Shown here: piece after piece, positions 10,595 to 18,954 of the stretch | Numbering within the stretch: position 1 is the stretch's first letter | Layout: each line of letters begins with the position of its first letter | Assembly (NCBI GenBank): GCA_016719395.1 | Contig: JADJZF010000006.1 | Span: 215,001-275,877 of the forward strand | Source of the DNA: Candidatus Amarobacter glycogenicus | GTDB lineage: Bacteria > Chloroflexota > Dehalococcoidia > Tepidiformales > Tepidiformaceae | Direction: 5' to 3' | Length of the DNA stretch: 60,877 bases | Notes under the pieces: model-generated | The model's input: the letters and a program-made list of their open reading frames with translations, nothing else | The model's database searches: none | What the model was told of the DNA's origin: nothing | Position numbers and translations under genes: made by a program

Positions 10595-12427
10595 TTACCA
10601 GCTCCCGCCGCCACCGCCGCCGCCACCACCACCCGACGAGCCGCCCGAGAAGCCGGAGCCCCCGCTGCTCGAACGCGTGCTGCTCAGCGTGCTTCCCACC
10701 GAGCTGGAGAAGCCCTGGAGGTCTCGCGAGAACGTCGTTGGCTGGAACGGGTGGGTCCCGCTGTACCAGGCTGCGGTTGAAGCCGCCGCCGTCGCTTCGA
10801 GCCCTTCGAATGCCTTCGCCCACTTCCCGACTGAGCCGAACACGATTGCGAACGGGAGGTAACGGGCGAAGATGTTCTCCTGCTCGTTGAACTGTTGGCG
10901 GTACTTCTCCGCGGTCTCGATATAGAGGCGGAACCCGAGCACCCGTCTGAGGATTTCGCTTCCGTGCGCCGTCCGGCGCGCCATGGACCGCGACATGAGC
11001 ATCAGGAACAGCCCCGCCGGGACAAGGCCCAGGAAGAAGAGCCCGCGGTGGAGATACAACGCCGCGAAACACGAAAGGCCAACCCCGAAGATCATCATCG
11101 CGAGGGCTGCCACAACCCACATCCCGCGGGCGCTCTCTGGCTTCACTTCGAACCACTTCTGTTTCATCGCGTCGTCGTAGAGCAACTCCTTCGACTTCGC
11201 CAGGTCGTCTGCGAACTTGTACCGCAGGTCCGACATCTCGACTTCTGTCTTGGAATTGAACAGCCCTGCGAGGACGCGCCGCTCGAATGGGGTGAGGTCG
11301 GTGTCGTCCTTGAGCTTCGTCAGTTTCCAGTCGTTGCTCCCGAACCAGCCCTTCTTCGGTAGCTCGGTGATGTGGAGATACCCCCGGACGGCGAGGTCGA
11401 CGATCGTCGCCGTGACGTCCAGCGTGTCGGCTCGTTCGTCCATCAGCACGCCCATCTGGGCAGGGTGGAGGCCTTCCGGTGGCAGGAACTCGACGACGAT
11501 TGGCGGGCCGCCGCGGATTGGCTTGGTCTGTTCCGCCGTTTCGCTGGTGAGGTAGTGGACCGTGAGGTAGGCCTTGTCGCGTCCATACCGCCACCACGAA
11601 GCCAGGACCGCGAGGACGCCAAGCACCCCGCTCGCAATGATGCCTCCGAACTCCAGGGCGTCGAGCGTGAAGAAGTCGCGGAAGTTCGCGCGGTCGGCCA
11701 GCACCGGAGGCGCCACCTCCACGAGTCCGCGCTGCCACCCTGCCACGATGGTTACCTGTTCAGTCTCCGAAAGTGCGCGCGGCGCCGCATAGGTAATGGC
11801 TGAGCCGCGCGCTTGCGCCCCGCACTGCTCGTTGGATCCGGCGTAACCCTCGTAGCACACCGCCCGTGCATCGGCGCCCTCAGGCAGGTCCACAGTCAGG
11901 GTGAATGCCTCGATCGTGACGGGCCACTCCCCGCTCGCATCCCAGTAGAGTTCGTCATGGTCGTCGTAGGCATCGAGAGCGCCCTTGACGGTGTACTTGA
12001 TGATGTAATCCTGGGCTCCCGTGATGAAGATGTCGCCGTCGCCGATCTTCACGATCACTTTGCCCTGTTCGTTGCTGACGTCGTACTTCCACTTCGAGCC
12101 GTCTGCCTTCGTGACGCCCTTGATCGAGTAGTCGTACTTCCGGTACTGCCCCGTTGGACACGGGTAAATCGGCTGCTGAGCCCCGGAGATCGGCTCTCCA
12201 CAGGGCACGCTGGTGTTGAAGTACCGGAAGATACCGTGCTTCGAAAGGGAGCCGAAGTCCGCGTTGATCGTCTCGGTCGCCTGTATCGTCCCGTCCGTCT
12301 GCAGGTCGTAGACGATGTTGAAACTCGTGATGACCCAGCCTTCGTCGGCCCGCGCGGTACCTGGCCTGGCGATAGCGAGCACAAGAAGAAGGGCCATGGC
12401 CGTCGCAAAGGTTGGAACCCGTCTCAT
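10595..12427 (-). CDS. DUF2207 membrane protein with glycine-rich tail
   Basis: 610 residues: signal peptide (1-28, ending around TARADE), a large extracytoplasmic domain (about 30-255) opening with the DUF2207-type VITSFNIVYDLQTDGTI, a membrane helix (about 265-285), a cytoplasmic domain (about 300-440), two more helices (about 455-500) and a Ser/Gly-rich C-terminus finishing in a long glycine run and SW. This architecture is typical of DUF2207/YciQ-like proteins found in Actinobacteria and Chloroflexota; function is not known. The Gly-rich tail probably lies free on one membrane face. Leader is very short (see -10 at 12436). Confidence 0.85.
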   Translation of the reverse strand: MRRVPTFATAMALLLVLAIARPGTARADEGWVITSFNIVYDLQTDGTIQATETINADFGSLSKHGIFRYFNTSVPCGEPISGAQQPIYPCPTGQYRKYDYSIKGVTKADGSKWKYDVSNEQGKVIVKIGDGDIFITGAQDYIIKYTVKGALDAYDDHDELYWDASGEWPVTIEAFTLTVDLPEGADARAVCYEGYAGSNEQCGAQARGSAITYAAPRALSETEQVTIVAGWQRGLVEVAPPVLADRANFRDFFTLDALEFGGIIASGVLGVLAVLASWWRYGRDKAYLTVHYLTSETAEQTKPIRGGPPIVVEFLPPEGLHPAQMGVLMDERADTLDVTATIVDLAVRGYLHITELPKKGWFGSNDWKLTKLKDDTDLTPFERRVLAGLFNSKTEVEMSDLRYKFADDLAKSKELLYDDAMKQKWFEVKPESARGMWVVAALAMMIFGVGLSCFAALYLHRGLFFLGLVPAGLFLMLMSRSMARRTAHGSEILRRVLGFRLYIETAEKYRQQFNEQENIFARYLPFAIVFGSVGKWAKAFEGLEATAAASTAAWYSGTHPFQPTTFSRDLQGFSSSVGSTLSSTRSSSGGSGFSGGSSGGGGGGGGGGSW

Positions 12428-12435
12428 CTGCCAGG

Positions 12436-12441
12436 ATTGTA
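12436..12441 (-). promoter_or_regulatory. -10 element of the DUF2207 gene
   Basis: TACAAT on the minus strand, 8 nt before the ATG at 12427; the transcript would have a leader of only about two bases. Confidence 0.55.
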
Positions 12442-12556
12442 ACGCCCTGTGCGCTGAGGCGAGCGTTCAAGACAACCTTCCGTCCGCCGCTTATCATTCA
12501 GCGCAACACGCGGCCCGCCGCTCTGCGGGCCTCCGCTCAATCCCGAAGGACGGTTC

Positions 12557-13429
12557 ATGGACTCCTTTACCTACCTCGCGCCCCGCTCGTTGGGCGAAGC
12601 GTTCACCGCGCTTGGCAACGGCAAACGGTCGCTGCTGCTCGCCGGAGGCACCGATGTCATCGTCCAGTTGCGAGAAGGCCGCCGTCACTGCGACCAGTTG
12701 ATCGACCTGAAGCACATTCCAGAACTGATGGCCTACCGCATCACCGATGACGGCGCCCTCGAGGTTGGTGCTTCCGTCCCGTTGGCGCGGATCTACGAAG
12801 ACGCAGAGATCCAACGCCGCTTCCCCGCTCTGGTCGATTGCGCGTCGATCATCGGCGGCGTCGCCATCCAATCGAGGGCGACTCTGGGCGGCAACCTCTG
12901 CAACGCCAGTCCCGCAGCCGATTCGTCGCCGGCCCTCATCGCCCTCGGCGCGCGGGTCGTCATCGCGTCGAGCGCCGGCCTCCGCGAGATCCCGGTCGAA
13001 GAGCTGTTCGCCGGACCCGGAAGCAACACCCTGCGGCCCGGCGAGATCCTGCTCCGAGTGAAAGTCCCCGCTCCGTCCGCGAACTCCGCTGCGTTCTATC
13101 ACCGCTTCATCCCCCGGAACGAGATGGACATTGCGGTTGCCTCGTCCGGTGTCTCGCTCACGCTCGATGCGGCGGGAACGATTACCGCTGCCCGGGTTGC
13201 TCTCGGAGCGGTGGCTGCGACCCCGATCCTGGCACCTGCCGCCGCGGCGGCACTCGTGGGAGCGCAGGCGACCCCTGAGACGTTCGCCGCCGCCGGGGAG
13301 GCCGCCGCTGCGGCTGCCTCGCCGATAGACGACATGCGAGGCGGCATCGCCCAGCGACGGCACCTCGCGAAAATCCTCACCATCCGCGCGCTGGAAGGCG
13401 CGCTCAAGCGTATCCGGGAGACCCGCTAA
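12557..13429 (+). CDS. Molybdenum hydroxylase, FAD-binding medium subunit (xanthine dehydrogenase/CoxM family)
   Basis: 290 residues. The FAD-binding PCMH-like domain shows LLAGGTDVIVQ near the N-terminus and the flavin loop QSRATLGGNLCNASPAAD around residue 115, followed by the C-terminal CO-dehydrogenase flavoprotein domain. It passes electrons from the iron-sulfur subunit to an acceptor. AAGGACGG precedes the ATG. First gene of a four-gene operon (12557-16441); the 3-nt gap to the next gene implies a single mRNA. Substrate cannot be inferred from this subunit. Confidence 0.93.
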   Translation: MDSFTYLAPRSLGEAFTALGNGKRSLLLAGGTDVIVQLREGRRHCDQLIDLKHIPELMAYRITDDGALEVGASVPLARIYEDAEIQRRFPALVDCASIIGGVAIQSRATLGGNLCNASPAADSSPALIALGARVVIASSAGLREIPVEELFAGPGSNTLRPGEILLRVKVPAPSANSAAFYHRFIPRNEMDIAVASSGVSLTLDAAGTITAARVALGAVAATPILAPAAAAALVGAQATPETFAAAGEAAAAAASPIDDMRGGIAQRRHLAKILTIRALEGALKRIRETR

Positions 13430-13431
13430 CC

Positions 13432-13914
13432 ATGGCCCGAAGCCACGTGACCACAACCCTCAACGGCATCGAAACCGATTTCCTCTGCGAGCCCCGCCAG
13501 AGTCTCCTTGAGGTCCTGCGCGACGAACTCGGCCTCACCGGAGCAAAGGAAGGATGCAACAACGGCAACTGCGGTGCCTGCGCCGTCCACCTCGATGGGC
13601 GCGTCGTGAACTCCTGCTGCGTACTCGCCGTAGAGACCCAGGGCCGGACCGTCGACACCATCGAAAGCCTCGCCCACGGCGATGCCCTTCACCCGCTCCA
13701 GCAGGCCTTCCTCGATGAAGCAGCCTTGCAGTGCGGCATCTGCACTCCCGGTCTCATCATGTCGGCCAAGGCGTTGCTCGATGCCGAACCGAATCCCGAC
13801 GAACACCGGATCCGCTTCTGGCTATCCGGGAACCTTTGCCGCTGTACCGGGTACGACAAGATCATCCGCGCAGTGCAGCGCGCGGCCACAGAAATGCAGG
13901 AGGCGAACAAATGA
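13432..13914 (+). CDS. Molybdenum hydroxylase, [2Fe-2S] small subunit
   Basis: 160 residues. N-terminal plant-ferredoxin-like cluster motif GCNNGNCGACAV followed by Cys of NSCCV, and C-terminal helical cluster motif QCGICTPG with NLCRCTGYD. All eight cysteines of the two clusters are present. It relays electrons between the molybdenum and flavin subunits. Stop codon overlaps the start of the large subunit by four bases (ATGA). Confidence 0.95.
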   Translation: MARSHVTTTLNGIETDFLCEPRQSLLEVLRDELGLTGAKEGCNNGNCGACAVHLDGRVVNSCCVLAVETQGRTVDTIESLAHGDALHPLQQAFLDEAALQCGICTPGLIMSAKALLDAEPNPDEHRIRFWLSGNLCRCTGYDKIIRAVQRAATEMQEANK

Positions 13915-16178
13915 CCACAATCGAACGCCCCGAATACAAGGTGATCGGCACGCGCCCCGTCCGGCCCGATGGCGTGGAAAAAGTCACTGGACGGGCCCAG
14001 TACGGCGCCGACGTCCACCCCGCGGGCCTCATCTACGGGCGGATTTTGCGCTCACCTCACGCCCATGCCCGCATCCTCTCGGTCGATACGAGCGAGGCGG
14101 AGAAGCATCCGGGTGTCTTCGCGGTCATCACCGCGAAGGACTTTCCCAGTGCCGAAGACAAGATGGAGGACCTCGGCGAGACGGCCGTGAACCTGAAGGA
14201 CGCGCTGGATAACATCCTCGCTTCCACAAAGGCGCTCTATCGCGGCCACGCGATCGCTGCCGTCGCTGCGCTGAATGGCCACGTCGCCGAGGAAGCTCTC
14301 GCCAAGATCAAGGTCCAGTACGAAGTCCTCCCTCCCGTCCTCAACGTCCGCGACGCAATGCGCGAAGACGCCCCGCTCCTGAACGAGGCACGGCGCACGA
14401 AGACGCTGATGACCGGCGAACTCTCCGATAAGCCGTCCAACATCGCGACTTACAACAAGTTCGCCGGCGGCGACGTTGAAGCTGCCTTCGCCGAAGCCGA
14501 TGCCGTCGTTGAGCGTGAATTCACGACGCAGATGGTCCACCAGGGCTACATCGAGCCGCATAACTCGACCGCCAACTGGAACTCGGATGACACGCTCACC
14601 ATCTGGACGAGCACGCAGGGGGCGTTCGCGGTTCGCAACCTGACAGCCGACGCGCTCAAGCACCCGATCGCAAGCATCAAGGTCGTGCCGATGGAGATCG
14701 GTGGTGGGTTCGGCGGCAAGCTGCCGATCTATCTCGATCCTGTGGCCGCACTGCTCTCCAAGCGGTCGGGGCGCCCCGTGAAGGTCGTCATGAGCCGCAC
14801 CGAGGTGTTCGAGGGCAGCGGTCCTACGAGCGGCGTCTACATCAAGCTGAAGGCAGCCGCGAAGGGCGACCGGCTCACGGCCGTCCAGGCCACCCTCTGT
14901 TACGAAGCAGGAGCGTTCCCCGGCTCGCCCGTCGGGGCGGGCTCCATGACGATGCTCGCTCCGTACAACATCGGGGCTTTCGAACTCAACGGTTACGACG
15001 TCGTCGTCAACAAGCCGAAGGTCGCGGCCTATCGCGCACCGGGCTCTGCCGTCGCCGCCTTTGCCATCGAGAGTGTGATCGACGAGCTCTGCAAAAAGCA
15101 GGGACAGGATCCGCTTCAGTTCCGCCTGGCCAACGCTTCGAAAGAAGGCACGAAGCAGGTCACGGGGATCTCGTTCCCTCGCATCGGCGCCGAGGAGGCC
15201 CTCCAGGCGGCGATCGACTCCCCCCACTGGAAGTCCCCTATCGAAGGCCCGAACCGCGGCCGAGGCGTCGCCTCCGGGTACTGGTTCAACGGCGGCATGC
15301 AGTCTTCCGTCGTGGTCAACGTGAACAACGACGGCACCCTGAACCTCGTCGAAGGCTCCACCGACATCGGTGGCTCCCGCGCCTCCCTCGCGATGCAACT
15401 CGCCGAGACACTCGGCGTCGGCTACGAGACCATCCGGCCTTCGGTCGTTGACACCGATTCGATCGGACATAACGACGTGACCGGCGGGTCGCGGACTACC
15501 TTCGCCAGTGGCCTGGCGGTCTTCGAAGCAGGGATGGACATCCGCCGCCAGATGATCGCTCGCGCCGCCAAGCTCTGGGGCGTTCCGGAAGACCAGGTCG
15601 TGTACGAATCCGGCAAACTCCACAGCCTGAAGGACTCGACCAGGGAGCTCACCTTCAAGGAGATGGCTGGCCAGTCCGCCCGGACTGGTGGGCCGATCGC
15701 CGGGAAGGCGTCGCTCCTCGCCCGTGGCGCCGGCGGTGCATTTGCCACGCACATCGTCGATGTCGAAGTCGACCCGGATACCGGTAAGGTCACGATTCTC
15801 CGCTACACCGCGACCCAGGATGTCGGCACGGCCATCCACCCGGCCTACGTCGAGGGACAGATCCAGGGCGCAGTAGCCCAGGGCATCGGCTGGGCGCTGA
15901 ACGAGGAGTACTTCTTCGACGACAGCGGCCGCATGGTGAACTCGAGCTATCTCGACTACCGCATGCCGACAGCGCTCGATGTCCCGATGATCGACACCGT
16001 CCTTGTCGAAGTGCCAAATCCCGGCCACCCGTATGGTGTCCGGGGTGTCGGCGAAGTGCCGATAGTCCCACCGCTGGGAGCCATCGCCAACGCCATTGCC
16101 GATGCGACGGGACACCGCTTCACCGACTTGCCGATCTCTCCTCGCCGCGTCGTGGAGGAGCTGAACGGGCTGGCCTAG
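13911..16178 (+). CDS. Molybdenum hydroxylase, molybdopterin-binding large subunit
   Basis: 755 residues, starting MTTIERPEYKVIGT, with AGGAGG upstream and ATGA coupling to the iron-sulfur gene. Contains the a/b hammerhead domain, GGGFGGK (about 265), YRAPGSAVAAFAIES and the catalytic Glu of VRGVGEVPIVPP near the C-terminus. The CODH active-site loop with selenylated/copper-binding Cys (CSFR) is not present, so this is not a CO dehydrogenase. It groups with aldehyde/aromatic/xanthine-type hydroxylases; substrate unknown. Length matches the separate-subunit form of the family. Confidence 0.94.
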   Translation: MTTIERPEYKVIGTRPVRPDGVEKVTGRAQYGADVHPAGLIYGRILRSPHAHARILSVDTSEAEKHPGVFAVITAKDFPSAEDKMEDLGETAVNLKDALDNILASTKALYRGHAIAAVAALNGHVAEEALAKIKVQYEVLPPVLNVRDAMREDAPLLNEARRTKTLMTGELSDKPSNIATYNKFAGGDVEAAFAEADAVVEREFTTQMVHQGYIEPHNSTANWNSDDTLTIWTSTQGAFAVRNLTADALKHPIASIKVVPMEIGGGFGGKLPIYLDPVAALLSKRSGRPVKVVMSRTEVFEGSGPTSGVYIKLKAAAKGDRLTAVQATLCYEAGAFPGSPVGAGSMTMLAPYNIGAFELNGYDVVVNKPKVAAYRAPGSAVAAFAIESVIDELCKKQGQDPLQFRLANASKEGTKQVTGISFPRIGAEEALQAAIDSPHWKSPIEGPNRGRGVASGYWFNGGMQSSVVVNVNNDGTLNLVEGSTDIGGSRASLAMQLAETLGVGYETIRPSVVDTDSIGHNDVTGGSRTTFASGLAVFEAGMDIRRQMIARAAKLWGVPEDQVVYESGKLHSLKDSTRELTFKEMAGQSARTGGPIAGKASLLARGAGGAFATHIVDVEVDPDTGKVTILRYTATQDVGTAIHPAYVEGQIQGAVAQGIGWALNEEYFFDDSGRMVNSSYLDYRMPTALDVPMIDTVLVEVPNPGHPYGVRGVGEVPIVPPLGAIANAIADATGHRFTDLPISPRRVVEELNGLA

Positions 16179-16441
16179 TGGCCAACGTCATCATCCCCGC
16201 CGCTCTGCGCGACTTCTGCGCCGGGGCTTCGAAGCTCGAAGTCTCCGGCGCGACGGTCGGCGAAGTCCTGCGTGGACTGGATCGGCACTGCCCCGGTTTC
16301 TACGAACGCGTCGTCGAAGACGGTCGGCTCCGGCCGGACCTGGCCTTCGCCATCAACGGCGAGGTGTACCGGCTCGCACTCCATGACACACTCGCGCCCG
16401 GCGTCGAGATCGCCATTGTCCCGGCGCTCGGGGGCGGATGA
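16178..16441 (+). CDS. MoaD/ThiS-family sulfur carrier
   Basis: 87 residues with a beta-grasp ubiquitin-like fold and a C-terminal ALGGG; the terminal Gly-Gly is the thiocarboxylation site of MoaD and ThiS. GTG start shares a base with the stop of the hydroxylase large subunit (TAGTG), so it is in the operon. Position suggests a role in molybdopterin synthesis or sulfuration dedicated to this enzyme; a carrier for another pathway is possible. It ends 4 bp from the convergent DinB-like gene. Confidence 0.85.
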   Translation: MANVIIPAALRDFCAGASKLEVSGATVGEVLRGLDRHCPGFYERVVEDGRLRPDLAFAINGEVYRLALHDTLAPGVEIAIVPALGGG

Positions 16442-16445
16442 GCCG

Positions 16446-16910
16446 CTACCGGAACCGCGCCAGCCACATGATGTAATCGAGGCCGGGAGCTTCGCGTCCC
16501 GCCCTGGCGATTCCCGCGGCGACTCCCGCCCGGTGCTGCACGGAGTGGGTCACTACCTGCATCAGCCCTTGCTCCACGGTGAACCTCCGGTCAAACCACT
16601 CCAGCTCGAATGTCTCCCCCAATCGGCCAATTAGGGCTGGAAGGGCGGCGCGATAACCGTCCGCGTTGGCTTCCAGCAGTGAGCGGACCTTCGCGTACGG
16701 GCGCTCTTCCCGCGGGGGACGCGCCTGGGCCGTCATAACCGCGAGAAACGCCGCTTCTACCTGTGCCGTGTGATCGAGCAGTTGCAGTGCGGAGCCGCCA
16801 AGGTCATCCATCGGCGCCGCCAATTCCGCCCCGGTGAGCAGGTCCGTGACTGCGAGGATCTCGCGGTTCGCCCAGGCGTTGTACTCGAAGAGGTCGTCGA
16901 AGCTGGTCAA
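16446..16910 (-). CDS. DinB/YfiT-like four-helix protein
   Basis: 154 residues of DinB-like four-helix bundle, opening TSFDDLFEYNAWANREIL, with candidate metal ligands in LLDHTAQVE and VTHSVQHRAG (a His, then two His one helical turn apart). Family members bind a divalent metal and some act as thiol-dependent transferases; the role here is unknown. TTG start with CCGGAGG upstream. Confidence 0.85.
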   Translation of the reverse strand: MTSFDDLFEYNAWANREILAVTDLLTGAELAAPMDDLGGSALQLLDHTAQVEAAFLAVMTAQARPPREERPYAKVRSLLEANADGYRAALPALIGRLGETFELEWFDRRFTVEQGLMQVVTHSVQHRAGVAAGIARAGREAPGLDYIMWLARFR

Positions 16911-16930
16911 GGTAGTCCTCCGGAATGGAA

Positions 16931-16953
16931 ACGCCCGGCACTGGGCCGGGCGT
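16931..16953 (-). terminator. Hairpin after the acyl-CoA dehydrogenase gene
   Basis: ACGCCCGGC and GCCGGGCGT pair around ACTGG; on the minus strand it is followed by TTTCC. It lies between the dehydrogenase stop (16979) and the DinB-like gene start (16910). Confidence 0.6.
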
Positions 16954-16978
16954 CCGGGTTCGAGCTCTGCTGAGCAGG

Positions 16979-18154
16979 TTAACCGCGAGGCAGACCGAGC
17001 CCGCGGGTGGCGATGATGTTCCGCTGGATTTCGCTCGTACCGGCGGCGATGGTGGCCGGGACTGTCTGCATGTACTCCTGCGCCGCGTTAATGCTGTGCG
17101 CATCCTGGAGGCCGCTCGCCTTCCGTTCCTGGCCGTACATGCCGGCGAGGTGCATCTTCGTCCCCGCAATTCGCTGCGAAAGCTCCGAGCCGTACATCTT
17201 GCACATCGACGCTTCCATGTTCGGGACGCCGCCCTTGGCCTGGATGGAGATGACAACGAACGAAAGCAACTGGCAGATCGACGTCTCGATAGCACGGTCC
17301 GCGATCTCGTTCCGGAAGGTCTGCCTGACGGCCGAGCCAGCCGCCGTCCGCGCCTGAGCGTAGCTCACCAGCCGCTCGACATTCTTGCGCGCGGTGATCG
17401 CCCGGGCGATGTTCGATCGCTCGAAGTCGAGCGTCGTGGTGCCCACGTACCAGCCCCGGTTTTCCTCGCCGATGCGGTTCCGCACAGGTACCCGCACGTC
17501 TTCGAAGAAGACCTCGTTGAAAACGTGGCCGTTGGCCATGTTGATCAGCGGGCGGACGGTGACTCCCGGCGCCTTCATGTCGAGCAAGAGGTAGCTGATG
17601 CCCCGGTGCTTCGGCGCGTTTGGGTCGGTCCGCGTAAGTACGAACATCCAGTTGGCCCGGTGCGCGCCGGACGTCCAGATCTTCTGGCCGTTCACCACGT
17701 ACTCGTCGCCGTCGCGGACGGCGCGGCTCTGGAGGCTGGCGAGGTCCGAGCCCGAACCCGGCTCGCTGAAGCCCTGGCACCAGGCGACTTCGCCCCGCAG
17801 CATGGGGGGAAGGTGCTCCGCCTTCTGCTCCTCTGTCCCGTGGAGCATGATCGTCGGCCCAACGAGGTTCAGCATCTGGCGGCTCGTCGGCGCGCCTGCT
17901 TCGTGAAGTTCCTGGCTCAGTACGAACTGTTCGAGCACCGACATGTCGGCGCCTCCGTACTTCCGCGGCCACGCCGGCGCAAGCCAGCCGTTTGCACCGA
18001 GCTTGTCGAGCCACTTCTTGGCGCGATTCTCGTCGCGTGGGCCTTCCATGCCCTCGTCTTCGTCCCTGACGCCCGCGAGGCGCCAGTTGTCGTCCACGAA
18101 CTTGCGGACGGTGCCTCGCCACTCGGCGAGTTCAGGTGTGTCCTGGAATCGCAT
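16979..18154 (-). CDS. Acyl-CoA dehydrogenase (first copy)
   Basis: 391 residues with N-terminal helical domain, the FAD/substrate loop WCQGFSEPGSGSDL, WTSGAHRANW, and the C-terminal GTSEIQRNIIATRGLGLPRG. Oxidises acyl-CoA to enoyl-CoA and hands electrons to ETF. Start at 18154 is set by GGAGG 7 nt upstream; a -10 TAGAAT lies at 18183-18188 on the minus strand, giving a leader of about 28 nt. It shares the same C-terminal motif with the second copy at 21575 but is clearly diverged, so the two probably differ in chain preference. Confidence 0.93.
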   Translation of the reverse strand: MRFQDTPELAEWRGTVRKFVDDNWRLAGVRDEDEGMEGPRDENRAKKWLDKLGANGWLAPAWPRKYGGADMSVLEQFVLSQELHEAGAPTSRQMLNLVGPTIMLHGTEEQKAEHLPPMLRGEVAWCQGFSEPGSGSDLASLQSRAVRDGDEYVVNGQKIWTSGAHRANWMFVLTRTDPNAPKHRGISYLLLDMKAPGVTVRPLINMANGHVFNEVFFEDVRVPVRNRIGEENRGWYVGTTTLDFERSNIARAITARKNVERLVSYAQARTAAGSAVRQTFRNEIADRAIETSICQLLSFVVISIQAKGGVPNMEASMCKMYGSELSQRIAGTKMHLAGMYGQERKASGLQDAHSINAAQEYMQTVPATIAAGTSEIQRNIIATRGLGLPRG

Positions 18155-18289
18155 GCACGTTCCTCCGAATTGTTGCGGGCCGATTCTAGCCCGAACCGGC
18201 TCGCCGTGCGACACGCGTGTACGAAATGCGCGGTCCGCCGCCTGCGCCGCTCCCGTGTCGGCGGCCGAGACGCGAGCTGAGCTCGGCGG

Positions 18290-18949
18290 TCACCGTGTTG
18301 TGATGCCGAAGCTGCCGAGGTGCCGCAATAGCTGAGAAGCAGTGTCACCCGCGTGGTCGATCTGCCGAGCGTGCCAGCCGGCACGACCGGCGCCGAGGAC
18401 GTTCTCCGTCCGGTCATCGAAGAAGAGGATGGACGAAGGCGGGAAGCCAGTGGCATTGCCGAAGGCGGTGAAAATGCGGGGATCGGGCTTCGCGACACCG
18501 AGCAGGTGGCTCGCATGCGCGTGCTGGAGCCGCGCCACCGTCGGATACTCCGGGCTGTCCGACCCCTGTCCGATGAGCCGCGGCCAGTGCGCGGGGTTCG
18601 TGTTGGAGAGGACGCCTGTGCTGACGCCGGCTGCCTGGATGGTGTCGACGATCGCTCCTACCCCCGGGTACTCGTCCATGGAGATGGCATGGTGCACACG
18701 AGCAACCTCGCCAGGGGTGTAGGCGCCGCCAGAGGAGGCGGCGACCCGCTCTTCGAACTGGACCGGTGAGAGCTGGCCGGCGTCGTACGCGCGCGTGAGG
18801 TTCGCGAGCTGCTCCGCGAAGTCGGCGTCGTCCAGGATCGCGTGATTCGCGAGGCCCGCGGCCGCATGCGCCTCGGCCCAGCTCTGGGCGATCCGGACCA
18901 GCACGCCCCCGAGGTCGAACACGACAATCCGGATCCCGTGTGGCGTCAT
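18290..18949 (-). CDS. HAD-superfamily hydrolase
   Basis: 219 residues. Motif I is FDLGGVL (nucleophile Asp but no second Asp), motif II is in GVLSNTN, Lys in GVAKPDPRIF, and motif IV ILFFDDRTENV. This set is typical of subfamily IA variant 3, the sEH-N/YihX-like phosphatases. Starts 5 nt after the stop of the upstream amine-oxidase gene, so probably co-transcribed. Substrate unknown. Bases 18155-18289 upstream of the next gene on this strand hold no ORF of interest. Confidence 0.88.
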   Translation of the reverse strand: MTPHGIRIVVFDLGGVLVRIAQSWAEAHAAAGLANHAILDDADFAEQLANLTRAYDAGQLSPVQFEERVAASSGGAYTPGEVARVHHAISMDEYPGVGAIVDTIQAAGVSTGVLSNTNPAHWPRLIGQGSDSPEYPTVARLQHAHASHLLGVAKPDPRIFTAFGNATGFPPSSILFFDDRTENVLGAGRAGWHARQIDHAGDTASQLLRHLGSFGITTR

Positions 18950-18954
18950 TGCGC

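Noticed and set aside
14052..16115. 687-codon minus-strand open frame opposite the hydroxylase large subunit
   Set aside because: Mirror of a high-GC gene; the plus strand carries all catalytic motifs.
13911..16178. CO dehydrogenase reading of the Mo-hydroxylase
   Set aside because: The CSFR active-site loop is absent, so only the broad family is supported.
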